In this document: positions 11,484-24,033 of the stretch, piece after piece
How positions within the stretch are numbered: the first letter of the stretch is position 1
Layout of the letters: every line of letters starts with the position of its first letter
Assembly: GCA_022559845.1 (NCBI GenBank)
Contig: CM040118.1
Span: 261,663,519-261,727,518 of the forward strand
Direction: 5' to 3'
Source: Amorphophallus konjac
Lineage: Eukaryota; Streptophyta; Magnoliopsida; Alismatales; Araceae
DNA: 64,000 bases
Position numbers and translations under genes: made by a program
Notes under the pieces: model-generated
The model's input: the letters and a program-made list of their open reading frames with translations, nothing else
Told to the model about the DNA's origin: nothing
Databases searched by the model: none

Positions 11484-14400
11484 CTAGAACTCCCTCGTTA
11501 AGGTGCAGAGACCTTGATAACAAAAAACTAGATACAGAAGAAACCAGATTAGCTGATATCTAGGCGGACTAAAGCCTCGAAAACAGCAAGAAAAAGGGCA
11601 ATGACCCCGAAAAGGTGAAGAGGAGTGAGTAGCAAGAGGAGAATAAGAATCATCTGACACAGTCAGAGAAGAGGAATTATAATCATCGGACGAGGTTGGG
11701 GAAGGAGAATTAGAATCATCCGATAGGGTCAAGGAAAGGGAATGTGAAGTGGGACATGGAGATGTTGGAGGAGGAGGATCGAGAGAGGTGCAGTGAATGG
11801 GACAAAAAGGTGACATAGGCCGAGGCCTAAAATCATGAGGGGGTGGAAAGCCCGGAGGTCCCGAACAGGGAGGAGAAGAGGAGTGTGGGTTCGCGGACCC
11901 GAAAATAGAAGAGAAAATCACAGAAAATGGGTTGGCGGCAGGAAGATACACCACCCAAGGGTGGGAGCTGAGTAGAAGGAAAGATGAACAAATGAAAGAA
12001 GAAGAGGAGGAAGTGGACCCCCGAGTGCACAACTGGCAGCCCCTGATCTTGCGCCGCCACCTCTTCTTGATCGGAATCTGCTTGGAATAAATCCGCATGG
12101 CACGGACTCGAGCCTTCAAGGCTCTTGATCTAGCATGTCTTATCAAGTAACGGGTCCACCTGGCAGACGGCCTGGCCCGACTATGAACATGTTGCTTTAT
12201 CGGGGTGGTTACCCCTAGACATGTAGTGCTAACCATAGATGGACATTCTTGAATAAACAACTCCTCAACTGGATGAAGACCAAAAAAACATGGAGTTTCG
12301 TTGCTCGGCACCAATAGCTTGAGACTAGGCATCACCATTCGGTAATCAAGCATGAAATATAACTCCCTTGCTAGAAGTGCAGGATGGAATTGAGGGAGGG
12401 TGATGCACGGCGTTGACGTGGCCGCCTCATCAATAAGCCGAGGGAGCTGAGACAAAAAATGCAGAATGCCCCGGGCCAATCTCGAAGACACGGCCAATTG
12501 CCCCTTGAATGCTGAATTCATTAAACTTTTGGCAGCCATATGAGTTAGCACCATCCGGGTGTAAAACTCTTCTGGGCCAGTGAACTGAATAGTAATCAAG
12601 CGAGAGGTGATAAAAACATCAACAGTGAATTCTCCGGCGAGCAAAGAGATTGCCACCGACCCCGCTCGCGAAGACCCTGGTACTAGCACTGAGGAGCTTG
12701 ATTTGACAGCCGTCTTCAGAGATGAACGCTCCTGGTTCCCAAGGCAGCCAGGAATTCGGACTCAGATCGGCATGCGACAAATGAACTGTTGAACCTTAGC
12801 ATGCACGATCAAAGCCCGGCTTAACTTACCACCTCCCCTGGTTCCTAGGGGCACCAAGGGTAATGTGCACCTGCTCCGCGAGGTGGGAAGTAGCAGAGGG
12901 AGGTTAGAAGGAAGAGGTTTGAGGGGCGTGGGTGGAGGTAATGCGAGTGACGGGGGAATAGTGACAATGATGGGCATGGGTGGAGGTAAAGGCAAAGGTG
13001 GATGTGTGTGTTCAGGTTTGGCCCGCTCAAGCTCGGATGATGATGGCGAAAGGGGAAGTGAAGGGGGTAGCGAAGGTGGTGGTAGTGAGGAAGATGGCGA
13101 AGGTGATGGAGATGGTGTGGGCGAAAGTAGAGAAGGTGAAGTCATTGGAGATGGTAAAGGGGGTGAGGTGGTCGAGAGAGGTGGTAAAAATGAAGGAGGA
13201 GGAGAGGAGGGTAGTGGTGTAGTGGGGGAAGTGGCAGGTGGTGGCGCTCTTCGATGTATCTTTATGACACGTCGAGGGGTGTTGGGGACAAGTGTGATGG
13301 CGGAAATGGAGGGTGAAAGAGAGGTTGCATGAGCAGAGGCTAGGGTAGGTGTCAGAGATGGAATAGAGGAAGAAGTGGGCAACGGAGCAGGTGCTTTGTT
13401 AACTAAAGGATCACCAGGGTGCCCCTGGTCTTGAAGTGGAGATGGCTGCCTAGACGGCACTACTTGCTGTTGCTTCCTGTGAAGATCCAAAATGACTTTG
13501 CGCATGATAGCTTAATCAATTATCTTTTTGTCTTCCAAATTGTAAAAAAGTTCCCGGAACTCGGGACAGTCCTCAACCAAATGCCCCGGCTGATGATGAA
13601 ATTAACAGAAATGGAGTAAATTCCCGATCGCAGGTCGGCAAGACATAATCGGAGGGAGTGGCAACGCACGGGTGGCCATCAAAGCCCTGAAAATATCTGT
13701 GAAAGATTCTAGCAATGGAGAGTGAAGAGCCCACTTCGGGCAAGGTGGGTGCCGAGGGGTATGAGAAGGTAGTGGGGATGGTAGTGGAGGTTGCATAGCC
13801 AATGGGAATTGCGTAGGTGAAGGCAGAGGGTTAGTAAGTGAATGACGTGGAGGCGTGGAGGGAGCGGGGATATAATGGACGGCATCCACCCACTCGGGGT
13901 GTGACGTTTCCTTGACCGGAAGTGGAGAGGTGTGGGGAAATAAAACAGCGGAGGGCTGACTTGTGAAGGGAAATATAGTGGAGTGACATGTGGAGGTATA
14001 TGGGTAAGGTGGAATGGAAGGCCGACTCGTGGAGGGATATGTAGTGGAGTGCTGACTCGTGGGGGATGGCAGAGGGAAAGTGTATGTGGAATGCGAAGGT
14101 GGGGGAGACTCGTGGTCAAGGGAAACCAGGAGTTGTTGGCTAATGAAGCAGGCTCGGCTGTAGAGTTGTTGCCATGAAGTGATATCGTTCAGGGCTAAGA
14201 TGCATTTGAGCTCGGGCGTTGTATTAGAAATAACCATTTTAATCTGCTCACCCTCCAGAATATGCCCTGGAACTTGCACGGCTAGGCGACGCCAGCGGTC
14301 GGCAAACGCGGGGAATTCCTCATCAGGCTTCATCTTCTCTTGGGCCAGATCTACCATGGAGTACTTGGGCCCGGCCTAGTCCTGGTACTGCTGAATAAAT

Positions 14401-15083
14401 CTTGCTTGGACAACTTGAAAATTCACCACTTGCTCTTGCGGCAATAAAAAGAACCAATCCCGAGCCGGGCCTTCTAACGATAGACCAAACAGATAAGCCA
14501 TTAAACGTTGGTCATATCGGAATTGGGCCGACTCATAAAGGAACTCCTTCAAATGTACGTAGGGGTCACCGACTCCACCATAGCGACGATAAGCTGGAAT
14601 TTGTGAATATGGTGGAAGCTGAAGACCTTGAAAGGCAAATGGGACATTCAACGAAGTTTGGGGATTAATTCGGCATTGCAATTCATCCAGCTGGCGTTGG
14701 GCTTGAGCGATCATCTCCTCGGTGGGAAGAGTTCGAGAAGAACGTGGGCCAGGCTGAGCAAGAGAGTGGGAGTTTAGACCAGGATTATGGGTTAGATAAG
14801 GGGATCCAGCCTGAGAAGTAGGAAAACCCATTCCAGGAGTAGAAGGATATATGGGACCAGAAGAATCATAAGTGTGGGAATGAGGATTGAATGGGCTAGC
14901 GATGGCACGGGCGGGATAAGAAGGCCCGTTAAAAGGAGTAGGCCTATTGAAAGAAGAGGGTTCGTGAAGTGAATAGGGCCAGTTAGAAGAGTGAGGTGAT
15001 GGACCCGCGTGGGAAGAGGAATCCATGCGGGGATGAGAAGGCATGGGAGATGAGGGATAATGGACAGAAGGGAAGTGCTCCAT
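11484..15083 (-). pseudogene. Element A gag-containing polyprotein, single frame with four nonsense codons
   Basis: One minus-strand frame of about 1200 codons runs from ATG 15083 to TAG 11484..11486, broken by TAG (14376), TAA (13602), TAA (13512) and TGA (12762) with no frameshift. Each stop is one transition away from a sense codon. Residues about 1-140 are Ser/Pro/His-rich. A gag core follows (GDPYVHLKEF, then SLEGPARDWFFLLP) and continues past the first stop. A C-x2-H-x4-H-x4-C knuckle at 13566..13607 is the variant seen in Tat-type Gag, and the TAA at 13602 falls inside it. A roughly 250-residue Pro/Ser-rich stretch (13505..12765) and a roughly 400-residue C-terminal region (12761..11484) match nothing I recognise. 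I see no protease or polymerase motif. The upstream GTG at 15107 is less likely as the start. Confidence 0.75.
13566..13607 (-). other. Zinc-knuckle motif in A's Gag
   Basis: Cys-x2-His-x4-His-x4-Cys ending in VEDC, with an in-frame TAA directly after the first Cys. This spacing is typical of nucleocapsid knuckles in Tat/Ogre-type Gag and supports the lineage call for A. Confidence 0.7.
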
Positions 15084-16376
15084 GGGAGAAATGGAGACTT
15101 TATACACTGAATTTCAAAGAAATACAAGGATAGAAACGAACCTAGGACAGATGTAACTAAATGGAGACACACATAGATGAACTAAACCAAATGATCCTAA
15201 TCTGACAAAATGAGGTGAATGATGATACTGCAACACACAATGGAGGGGAGAGATGAGGGAAGAATCAACCAATTAAACATCCAAGTTATGAATGATGCAC
15301 GAAAATTTTATGAGTTCCTCTTTAGGACCTTAGTGGGTTAATTAATATCTGAATTCACTCAACCACCAGGTACCTAACCAGGGTAAGAATGGGAAACTGG
15401 GTGACTCTAAGGGACTCTCCCTCATATGGATGCAATTCCCTAGATTGAGAGAAGGTGTGGTACAACCTGCCCGGCGTCCGTGTGGGAATCCACGGCTCAC
15501 GGGGGCTTACGGAGGTTCTCGATATGGTCACCTAGTCGGAGTATGGAGACGAGAGGAAACCCTACCTCAGTAGGAATGCAGCTACTATGAAGAGTATGTA
15601 TGCCCCTATGCGCATCGGAGTGCATGTAAGTCTAGCCTAGATCTAGCAATCAATAATGAAACGAATATGAAGAAATGAAATGAACACAACCATGCAATAA
15701 TATGGCACCAGCAGGGGGAGATCCAAACAGCAGCAAGTATACATAGGTAATGATATAAACCAATGAGCAGAATGTGGCCTCGGGTGTACCGTAGCAGTAA
15801 AGCATGGTCTAAGGAAGACCGCCCAGGGTGCATACACGGTCTTGAATGGACCGTTTAGGGAGAGCAGACGGTCTGAAATGGACCGTGCGAGAGCAGGGAG
15901 TAACATCAAAAAATAGAAAAAAAAACCACAAAATGCTGGAATGACTAAAGAATGAGACTCAAAAGTATACCTGGATGGGCGGTCTTTCGACAGACCGCTC
16001 AGAGTCTGGGACGGGCCCGAAAGAACCACAGAATATCAACAAAAATCACAAATATAAGCACAACGGCGTACCTGAGCCAGCAATGGTGAACGGTTTGTAT
16101 CAGACCGCGGGAGGATGTGAACAGTCGGAGAAGGATCGCTGGGTGGTTGGCACGACAGCAACTCTGTGACAATCACGGGACGGCCAATGTTCAGCTGCTC
16201 AAAGAAATAGGCGACTCAGAAATGACCGCGTAAACTCCAGAGAACAGGAACGCAAGGTGGACCAAAAGGCAACCTGAAATACTCACAGAAGGAAACTAAG
16301 AAAACACACAATCAAGTCAGCAAAATATTAACACGATGAGCGCTAGGTGTCCCACCGTGATCGCCAAAAAATGGGG
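15084..16376 (-). other. Element A 5' leader
   Basis: About 1.3 kb lie between the 5' LTR and the gag ATG. No coding signal is seen. The right part holds the primer site, and between about 15810 and 16150 there are several GACCGT/ACGGTC words like those in A's LTR. Confidence 0.65.
16349..16366 (-). other. Putative primer-binding site of A (tRNA-Arg-like)
   Basis: On the minus strand TGGCGATCACGGTGGGAC starts 11 bases after the 5' LTR. It begins TGG, as tRNA-primed sites do, and from memory resembles the complement of a plant tRNA-Arg 3' end with one or two mismatches. Tat elements commonly use tRNA-Arg. Confidence 0.6.
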
Positions 16377-18122
16377 TGTTGACATGTTTTTCCTTCTTTC
16401 CCCTTTCTTCTCTTGGGAATCAATGTGGAAGTAAGTGAATTGAGGTGAGATGGGCATGAAGGAATGATCGTGATCGCCACCAAGGTTCCGAAATGTAAAA
16501 GAGTTACACTCGTACCTTGGAAAAGAAAGGAGACACTTGCCTTTAGCCAGCACCATAGAAATATGCAGTTCAGGATTAACCGCTCAGAAGATGCGCGGCC
16601 GCTCGACAGACCGCTCCAAGGCGCTGGGATAGATGCGGGATGAAGAGTGGCTGGATGACAGGACGGCTTAGGGTCAACCGCTGGAAGATGATGAACGGCC
16701 CGGAGGGTGCCTCCTATTCTTCACGCGGACAGAACAAAACCGCCTAATGCCACCAACTTCCAAGACGTGGGACTTCTTCCTCCACCCTCTCTGGCCGGCC
16801 AAAAAGAGTGGGCCTCGTGCTAGAGTGTTGCTGACCTGCAAAACGAAGCGTAGAACATAGAAACGAACCAAGATTAGAACTATAAAGTGCAGTAAACGTA
16901 AGAACGAATAGAGATAAACATAATCAAATGGAATAGAGGGTACCTGGAAGTTTTTAAACCCCTAAGGGCGTCAAAAACATAGGAGGGTGTGTGTAAATGA
17001 TGTATGAGAGTAAGAAAACATGGAAGAAATATAGAAGAAGCAATGCATGCAGATAAAAGAGAACGATGGGACTAAATGAAATGATGACTCAAAATACGAC
17101 TACTCCCTTAACCGGAGGCCTATGCGGACGTAGAAGGCCTCCCTCCCCAGTGGTAGGTCACTCAAGGATTCGGCAGGGCTTCGCCGTCGACCAAAAATCC
17201 CCCCCCCCCCTCACAAGCTTAGCTTTAGGGTCTATTTATAGAGCATCTGAAGTCTTAGCTCGAAATTAGGGTTTTTTGGTATTTTCAGGTCGAGATAATA
17301 AAATAAAAGTTGTAGATAATTGAATTATCTTTCAACCAGTTCAAACGGCACCCCATTTGGTTGAGAAACTACGGAGAAATAGTTGGAACAAATAAAGGAT
17401 AAAACAACGGGTAGAGAGAGAAAACCCCTTTTGTTTTTCAGCAATCGAACCATTGCGCGGTCGTGTGATAGACCGTCCAGTCCATTGAGCGGTCAGTCAT
17501 CAGACCGTTCAACCTATCGATGGAAATTAAGTAAATAAGCAATATTATCCAAATATCCATCGAACTGCCCGATAATTTCACCGTTGGACTCTCATGAATT
17601 GAGCGGTCACAAATGGACCACCCAGACCATGGAACGGCCATAGGCCAACCACCCAATGCCTGTCGGTGGTAAATCAGAACAAATCAGATAATAAGATAAT
17701 TATCTAAATAACCAATGATTCTGGGATTCTGAGATATGGACGGTCATATATCTGTCGCTCAATGGTATTGGACGGTTGTATGTAGACCGTGCAAAAGCTT
17801 GTCGGTGGAAATTCAAATGAATCACCTTATTATCCAATAAATAGATAACCGGTTAAGCCTCAACCGCTCAACAATTGGACGATCACACGATAGACTGCGC
17901 AATGGCTGAACACTTGAAAACCAATAAGATGTGATAACTCAACCAAAACCAAGGCCCACTAAGCTCTGGATTGAAGCAGACCAAGTCAGGGAGGGAGGTA
18001 CCCATAAAATAGGCCCAATAAGCTACCTGAAAATAGCCCACTAAGCAACGGACAACTCGAGGCATCAATAAACGGTGGTAAGAGAAATGACTCAACTTAT
18101 GGGCAAAAAATGGGTGTCAACA
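16377..18122 (-). repeat. Element A, right (5') LTR, complete
   Basis: This 1746-bp LTR has 8-base inverted ends TGTTGACA...TGTCAACA. It is joined on the left to the primer site and on the right to element C's RNase H region. GACCG(C/T)YCA and GAGCGGTC words recur at about 16580..16690 and 17450..17900. Confidence 0.9.
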
Positions 18123-20697
18123 CCCATGAGCTGCTTTGCCTTAGCGTGGTAGGGGAGTAATTCAGCTTTTCGGACTTCAAACTGTCCTTGAATTTGTCTG
18201 ACGATCAACATTGAATCCCCAAACACTTGCAGCATGCTGATATTCAACTGGAGAGCCACCTGGAGACCAATAATTAAGGCTTCATATTCTGCTTCATTAT
18301 TTGTGTAGGCTTTGTTGATTGAGCAAGAGGTGTACAGCACCTCTCCTTTGGGGGATTTGAGGACGACGCCCGCCCCTACTCTTATTCTTGTTCACCCTTG
18401 CAGGGATGTTTCTATTTTTGAAGCACCGTCAAAGTGTAGCTGCCAGGTGGCTTGCTAAACTTGGCCCACTTCTAAGGTCTCATCTTTGGGGAGCTTCGTG
18501 ATCAATAGAGAATTTTTAGGCACTGGGTGCACTGCAAAGAAATCTACAATGGCCTGGCCTTTAATGGCCTTTTGCGGCACATAAGTAATGTCAAACTCCA
18601 TGAGAATGACAGCCCATTTGCCCAGTCACCCTTCCAGGACCGGCTAAGAGAGTATATGTTTGACTGGGTCGGCCCTGGATATTAGCTTGACTTCATGCGA
18701 CAACATGTAATGCCTCATCTTCTTGGCTGCGAGCACAAGAGCGAGACAGACCTTTTCAATAGGTGTATGTTTTGCTTCAACCCCGACCAGTCTTCAGCTG
18801 AGGTAGTAGAGGGCTTGTTCTTTTCCTTCTTCATTGCTCTGGGCCAGCATTGCCCCCAAAGAGTATTCAGTGGTAGCTATGTACAGGATCAGCGGTCACC
18901 CTTTGACAGGTGCCCCCAGGACTGGCTGGGTGTTCAGGTATTCTTTTAATTGACTGAAAGCATTTTGACATTCTTCACCCCAGTGGAAAGGAGTATCCTT
19001 CATCATCAATTTCTGGAACGGTTGGCACTACCTAGACAGGTTGGAGATGAACCTACGGATGTAGGCTAGCCGGCCTTGGAATGACCATAATTCTGTCAGG
19101 CTCCGAGGGGGAGGCAACTCCTGAATAGATTTAATTTTTGCGGGGTCTATCTCAATCCCCCAGTATCTGATGATGAAGCCCAGGAATTTTCTACTGGAGA
19201 TGCCAAAAGCGCACTTCATCGGGTTCATTTTGAGTTCATGCAGCCGTAGCCTATCAAATATAATTCTGAGGTCAGCCAGGTGGTCCTTCCTCTTCTTTAT
19301 ATTGACGACCAATTCGTCGATATAGCATTCGACTTTACTGTAGAGCAACTCGTCGAATATTTTTGTCATCGCCCTTTGGTATGTGGCGTCGGCATTCTTA
19401 AGGCCGAAGGGCATCTGTTTGTAATGGAATATCCCTTTGGGCGACTGAAAAGCTGTGTGGATTCGGTCATGATCCACTATCCAGATTTGATTGTAGCCGG
19501 ATGATCCGTCCATGAACGACAAGGCCTCATGGCCGGTAGTGGCATCGATCATTACTTCGATGATTGGCATTAGGAAATCATCCTTCGGACAGGCTTTATT
19601 CAGGTCCCAAAAATCCACACAGATCTGGATCTGGCCATTTTTCTTCTTAACAGGCACAATGTTGGCCAGCCAGGTGGTATATTGGTTCTCCACCATGAAG
19701 TCAACATCTATCAGCTTATCGACCTCCTTATAGATTTGACTTATCAATTCGGGCCTCATTCGTTGGGGTGATTGCTTCACCGGCTCGGCTTTAGGGTCAA
19801 TGGCCAGGATATGCTGGGCAACTGTAGGGCTAAGGCCTGGGATTTTTTTGTAATTCCAAGCAAAGCAATCTCAGAATTCTTGAAGCAGCATCATGTATTT
19901 CCCCCTTTCTTCAAGTGATAAGAGGGCACTGGGGAAGGTCGGCCTGGGATCATCCTTTGCGTTGAGATTTATTTCGACCAATTCATCAACAGTGGCATGG
20001 CCGCCATCTTCTATTTCCGGAGGAGCCGGCTGTAGGTCTACAAAGCCTTCATCATCTTCTTCAGCTTTGAGGGCCTCGTAGATGTATTCTTGTCTTATTT
20101 CGCTTAACGGTGGGACTTCAGATTTGCCTTTTTCTTAGCTAGTTGGCAGCTGATTGGGCTGGATGATCAACTCTGGTGTCGGCAGTGTATACCCTGTGTA
20201 GCCAGGATGCCGACTTATGGGTGAAGTGCCCTCAAGGGCGAGATGACTTTCTTTAGCTTTTGACTCTTGTGAGTTGTTGCTGGGAATTGTAGTTGCTTGC
20301 GTTGAGAGGGACTCCCAGCATCTGCATGGAGCAATAGCTCCATGATCATTATGCGCTCGTGGCCGAGGCGGGCCTGAGCCCTTCAATTCAACACGTGGTT
20401 CGGCTATTTCATAGTCTACTCTGTATTCATCATAAATTGCCCTCGGGGGGTCTTCACTTGTTACATTGTAGATGGAAATCATGTCGATTTCTTGGTAGTC
20501 TTCAACAGAGAAACCCAGCCTCGGGTGCTGAGTAACTTGTAGCAATCTTCTATCCATGTTTGGTGGCTCCCATAATTCTTTGAACATCTTCTTTTGACTG
20601 GAAGGTTGACAAAATGAGATTTGATGTTTTCTGGCTAGCTTGATCACACGGCTAATGATGTACGGGAGTCCCATAATTGGGACAGGTGGATCAAGCA
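18123..20697 (-). pseudogene. Element C pol: RT and two RNase H regions (Tat type), cut by A
   Basis: Continuing from the gag/protease half at 31426, this is the reverse transcriptase and RNase H part of a Tat-type gypsy polyprotein. RT spans about 19780..19028, with WLANIVPVKKKNGQI, DLNKACPKD, FMDGSSGYNQI and MPFGLKNA. The catalytic box reads YIDEL, so the second aspartate of the usual Y-x-D-D is glutamate, and FRDLN is FWDLN. An RNase H/connection region follows (about 19020..18420), with stops. Then comes the second, archaeal-like RNase H of Tat elements (18340..18123; TNNEAEYEALI and a GDS segment). The frame ends abruptly at A's LTR; the integrase would lie beyond A, outside the window. 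Dead by substitutions and stops. Confidence 0.85.
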
Positions 20698-21037
20698 TGT
20701 AATGCCCCAGGTTTTTCGGATCCTCGTTTGTGGATCCCGGATCTAGTTTCTCGGAGTATCCAGCTCCGTTGTGTCCGAAATTTCATTTCGGACATCTTTC
20801 GTGTTCGGATCGGCGCGATCCGGAGTCGTTTCGGAGGCCCGAAGGCGTTCCGCGGCTTTTTTCGCGTGTGTTTTCCGATTCCCGGCGTGGGTTTCGGCTT
20901 TCCCTTCGGAACCTCGTTGCGGGTGAACCGGGCCGTTCACCAGGGCGCGAGTGGTACCATTACGATCGGTGCGCTCCGAGGATCGCGAGGGTGTGATTTT
21001 CTATTTTTCTGGATTTTTCCGATTTTCCGGATTTTCC

Positions 21038-21046
21038 TATAAATAG
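21038..21046 (+). promoter_or_regulatory. TATA box of D's LTR
   Basis: TATAAATAG lies about 340 bases into the LTR and is followed by a CT-rich leader (21047..21120), the same layout as in B's LTR. Confidence 0.7.
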
Positions 21047-21547
21047 CTTTTCTCTCTCTCCCCCTCTCATTTCTCATTTCTCTCCCTCTCTCTTCTCACG
21101 CTCTCTCCTCTCTCCCTCTCTCTCCGGCGGCCGACGGGGCGGAGCATGGGCGAGGCGGGGACGGCGCGGGCGAGGCACGGGCGAGGATGGATGAGGATCG
21201 AGGCGGTGGAGGCGCGTAGAAGCTCGGCCGTGAGTTCGTGGAACGGCGAGGCTTCAACGGTGTTTTCTTCGTGGATCGGCGTCCACGGTGCGCGTAATCT
21301 TCGGTGGAGGTAGGGTGATGGACCCTCAGCCCGTGTACTTCCTTTCCCGCGAGTTTCGTAGGCCGTGGTGAGCCGAGCGGGCTAAACGGGGCGTTTTGGG
21401 CAAAATGCATGTTTTTGGGGTGTGAACCGGATCTCCCGTTTTATGGTGTTTTTGGGCGATCCAGGGGTTTAGATGCATGCCTAGGAGCTTGGGGAAGGTT
21501 TCCCCTTTTGTTTCCCCTTCACCTGGGGGTGAACGGGGCGTGGCATG

Positions 21548-24033
21548 TGATGCGGGACGCTATGCGGGCTGGGGCTCTAGATGCGAATTAGGCTAAATGG
21601 ACAAACTTGAGACTAGCGAGTTGCAATGGGAGAATGGCGTAAACTCACACCTAAGAATTCCCAACGAGATAAAATATGCCAAGTAACAGGAACTACGCTC
21701 ATTGATGCTCCCTTTGAGTGGGAAGCTCGACGGTCCGCACGGCTGAGGCGACCAGCGTGGACTAGGGTGGTCACTCTACACTCACAACTCGGAGAGTCGT
21801 GGGACGGTCTCTCTCATCCTCACCGCAGCAGTGAATATAAAGTGATATCGAGCTAGGACCCTACCGTACACTCAAGCAGCGGCGTGTAGAGAAAATACTA
21901 AACAAGCAAGTGACCTAGGAGGGAGCGGAAACGTACCTCCACGCTCGGGGCGTGGGGAAGAAGTCCGGCCTGGTCACACAACCCCAGTACAAAGCTAACA
22001 AGTACAAACAATAACCATGCCCACTCCTCGCAGGGAGGTAAAAGGCTACACCAACATCCGGGGTCGTGCGACGAGGGGTGACGGACACGGGTCTGGTGAC
22101 GCTTGCTGCCCACGGGTACTGCTGCGAGCTGCTGCAAGGACGGCAAACCACGAGTGGCGTGAAAGGTACTGACGTCCTGATGGGATGATGTAGTGGATTC
22201 CGGACCTCCTGGAGGAAGAGGGACGTCGTCGGCACCGGTGTGGAACTCCAAAGTAATCCAACCCGGTGGACAGATTGTTGCTCGGTCTGCACGCACGTAG
22301 GGAAGCAGCTGGGAGGCGAGCCTAGAGCACCACCTTCAGCGTGTCCTCTGGTCACAAAACTTGGCGGGGATGTCGACTGGGATGTCCCAAGGACCCCTCT
22401 GAAATGGCGTCAGCAGATGTGCATCGTCGGAGCCGAGGTGAATTAATTGGCAGGACCTGTGCTGTCTGGTTTGTGCGCTGGCAGCAGGACAAGGGCGGAA
22501 AGGTGGGGGTGGAACTAAGACGTCCGAGGGTCTTTTGTGGCTGGGTTTTCTCTGGTGTTTAGCTGAAGGGCGTGGGGTGAAGGGATGACAGTGGCGGGGC
22601 AGCGTGCAGAGGGAACTTTGGGCGTGGGCAGCAGTGGAAGTGGGGGTTCAGCTCTGCACTTCAGTGCAGTCAGAGCTGGAACCCAAGTTAGGGGAGATGG
22701 TCACCAAGGGGAAACTGATCTGTTGGGCGTAGGAAAATTTCTGGAGAAGGTTTAATATATGGAGGAAGGGTTTCCAAAACCCCAGACCAGTTCTTGGAGG
22801 TTTGAAGGGTGCCCCTTTGGAGGGTTTGTGTTTCTGTCCTGCGGTGACACTGTAGACGCAGATCGCGCGATGAAAGTGGTTCCAAAGGGAACTTTTTACT
22901 ATGGGCGAGTTTTGGGATGAGACCTGCGCAGCTAGTTCGGGGACAGGGAGGAGAAGATATGTTATGAAGAGGTTCGCACGGTTTGATGCGGGGAAGGTGG
23001 CGTTATGGGTGGATCTTTGCGGCTCTGGTTCAGGCAGGTCTATTCCAGGAGCGTTCAGAGCAGCGAAAAGGCCTACAAAGGCAACTTTCGCTTCCGGACG
23101 AATTTTGACATGAGGTTTTCTCTGGCGTTCTGGGGACTGGCAGATGAAGAAAAGTCTAGAAGGGATGGAAGGGAGATGGGGTCGGGACGCAATAGTTCCA
23201 ACCTTGTCTTTCAAGCACAAATCCTGCTAGCAGATGCTCATCCAACGCCCAAGACAGCAAGAGGTGAAGGTCCACCCCGTCGACACCACACCACCACGAA
23301 CGGAAGCCGAGTCTTGCTGGATGTAGAAGGGAGGTCGCCTCCACCCTAACCAGCAGCAGCAGCTCCAGGGGTAAAGGTCTAGGGCGTCGCACCCTAGGAA
23401 GAGGAAAAGGGGGAGGGAGAGAAGTGGGAGTCGCACCCACAAGGAGAGAGGGAGGCCGCGGCCAACACAAGATTTTCTCAAAATTCTTCAATTTTTTTTC
23501 TTCCAAAATGAATTACAAGACCCCTTAAGTACATGGAAAAGAAACCCTAATTACTTGCCTAAAAGAAATACACAAAAAAGGGGGAAATAATTCAAATCCT
23601 ACAAAATAGGGGAGGGGCGCATGATTCTCCTAAAAGATAGGAGAGAAGGGGGGCGGCTGCCACCTTCTCCAAGAGGAGGGAGGGGATGGTTGCGCACCAA
23701 ACCCTAGGAGGGGTGAGGGCGCACCTCCCAAGGTGGGCCCACAAGGAGGGAGGGGCGGCCAGCCCAATTTGGGCCTGGTGAGTGTACCCCTAGGTGGCCC
23801 ACTAACCTCCTATTAGCCTAATTAGCACAAATGTGACCCAAATGCAATCCAACTGGCCCAAAACTGGCCTACACAAGTCCGGAGTGAAAGTAAACAAAGA
23901 AGTCTGAGATCCTGGCTAGCTCTCCATGTCTTCTTCAAGCCAAAGTGAAGTCTGCGCGTCCCGAACAATGCCACACGATCTGAAATGTCGCTCTGCTGCA
24001 TCGCGTCGATCTCTTGCTCAGGTGTCCTCACCA
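21548..24033 (-). repeat. Element E, 3' LTR (left copy)
   Basis: 2486 bp; on the minus strand it starts TGGTGAGGACACC and ends CGCATCA. Against the right copy I see only C22657/T27604, C22932/A27879, C23141/A28088 and T23905/C28852. Short open frames on both strands here are shared by both copies and carry no recognisable protein. Confidence 0.95.

Larger units (their letters stand above)
1..18122 (-). mobile_element. Element A: Tat-like LTR retrotransposon, gag-bearing, no recognisable pol (interrupted by B)
   Basis: Two copies of one LTR bracket this element: a left copy cut by the window start (1..1087) and a full right copy (16377..18122). Both end in TGTCAACA on the plus strand, and the full copy starts TGTTGACA. 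The primer site lies beside the right LTR and a purine-rich tract (minus-strand AAGGAGGGG) beside the left one, so the element reads on the minus strand. Once nested element B is removed, the interior is about 7.8 kb. It holds one long gag-like frame with nonsense codons and about 2.9 kb without coding signal. I find no RT, RNase H or integrase motif, so A is probably non-autonomous. A interrupts element C at 18123. The target duplication cannot be checked because the left end is outside the window. Confidence 0.85.

Noticed and set aside
12865..13332. Plus-strand Gly/Glu-rich 155-codon ORF
   Set aside because: It is the exact antisense of the Pro/Ser-rich part of A's minus-strand gag frame; the repetitive composition keeps both strands open.
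22648..23220. Minus-strand 190-codon ORF in E's LTR, repeated at 27595..28167
   Set aside because: It duplicates only because the LTR is duplicated; composition and lack of motifs speak against a gene, although both copies are open. Kept out as unsupported.
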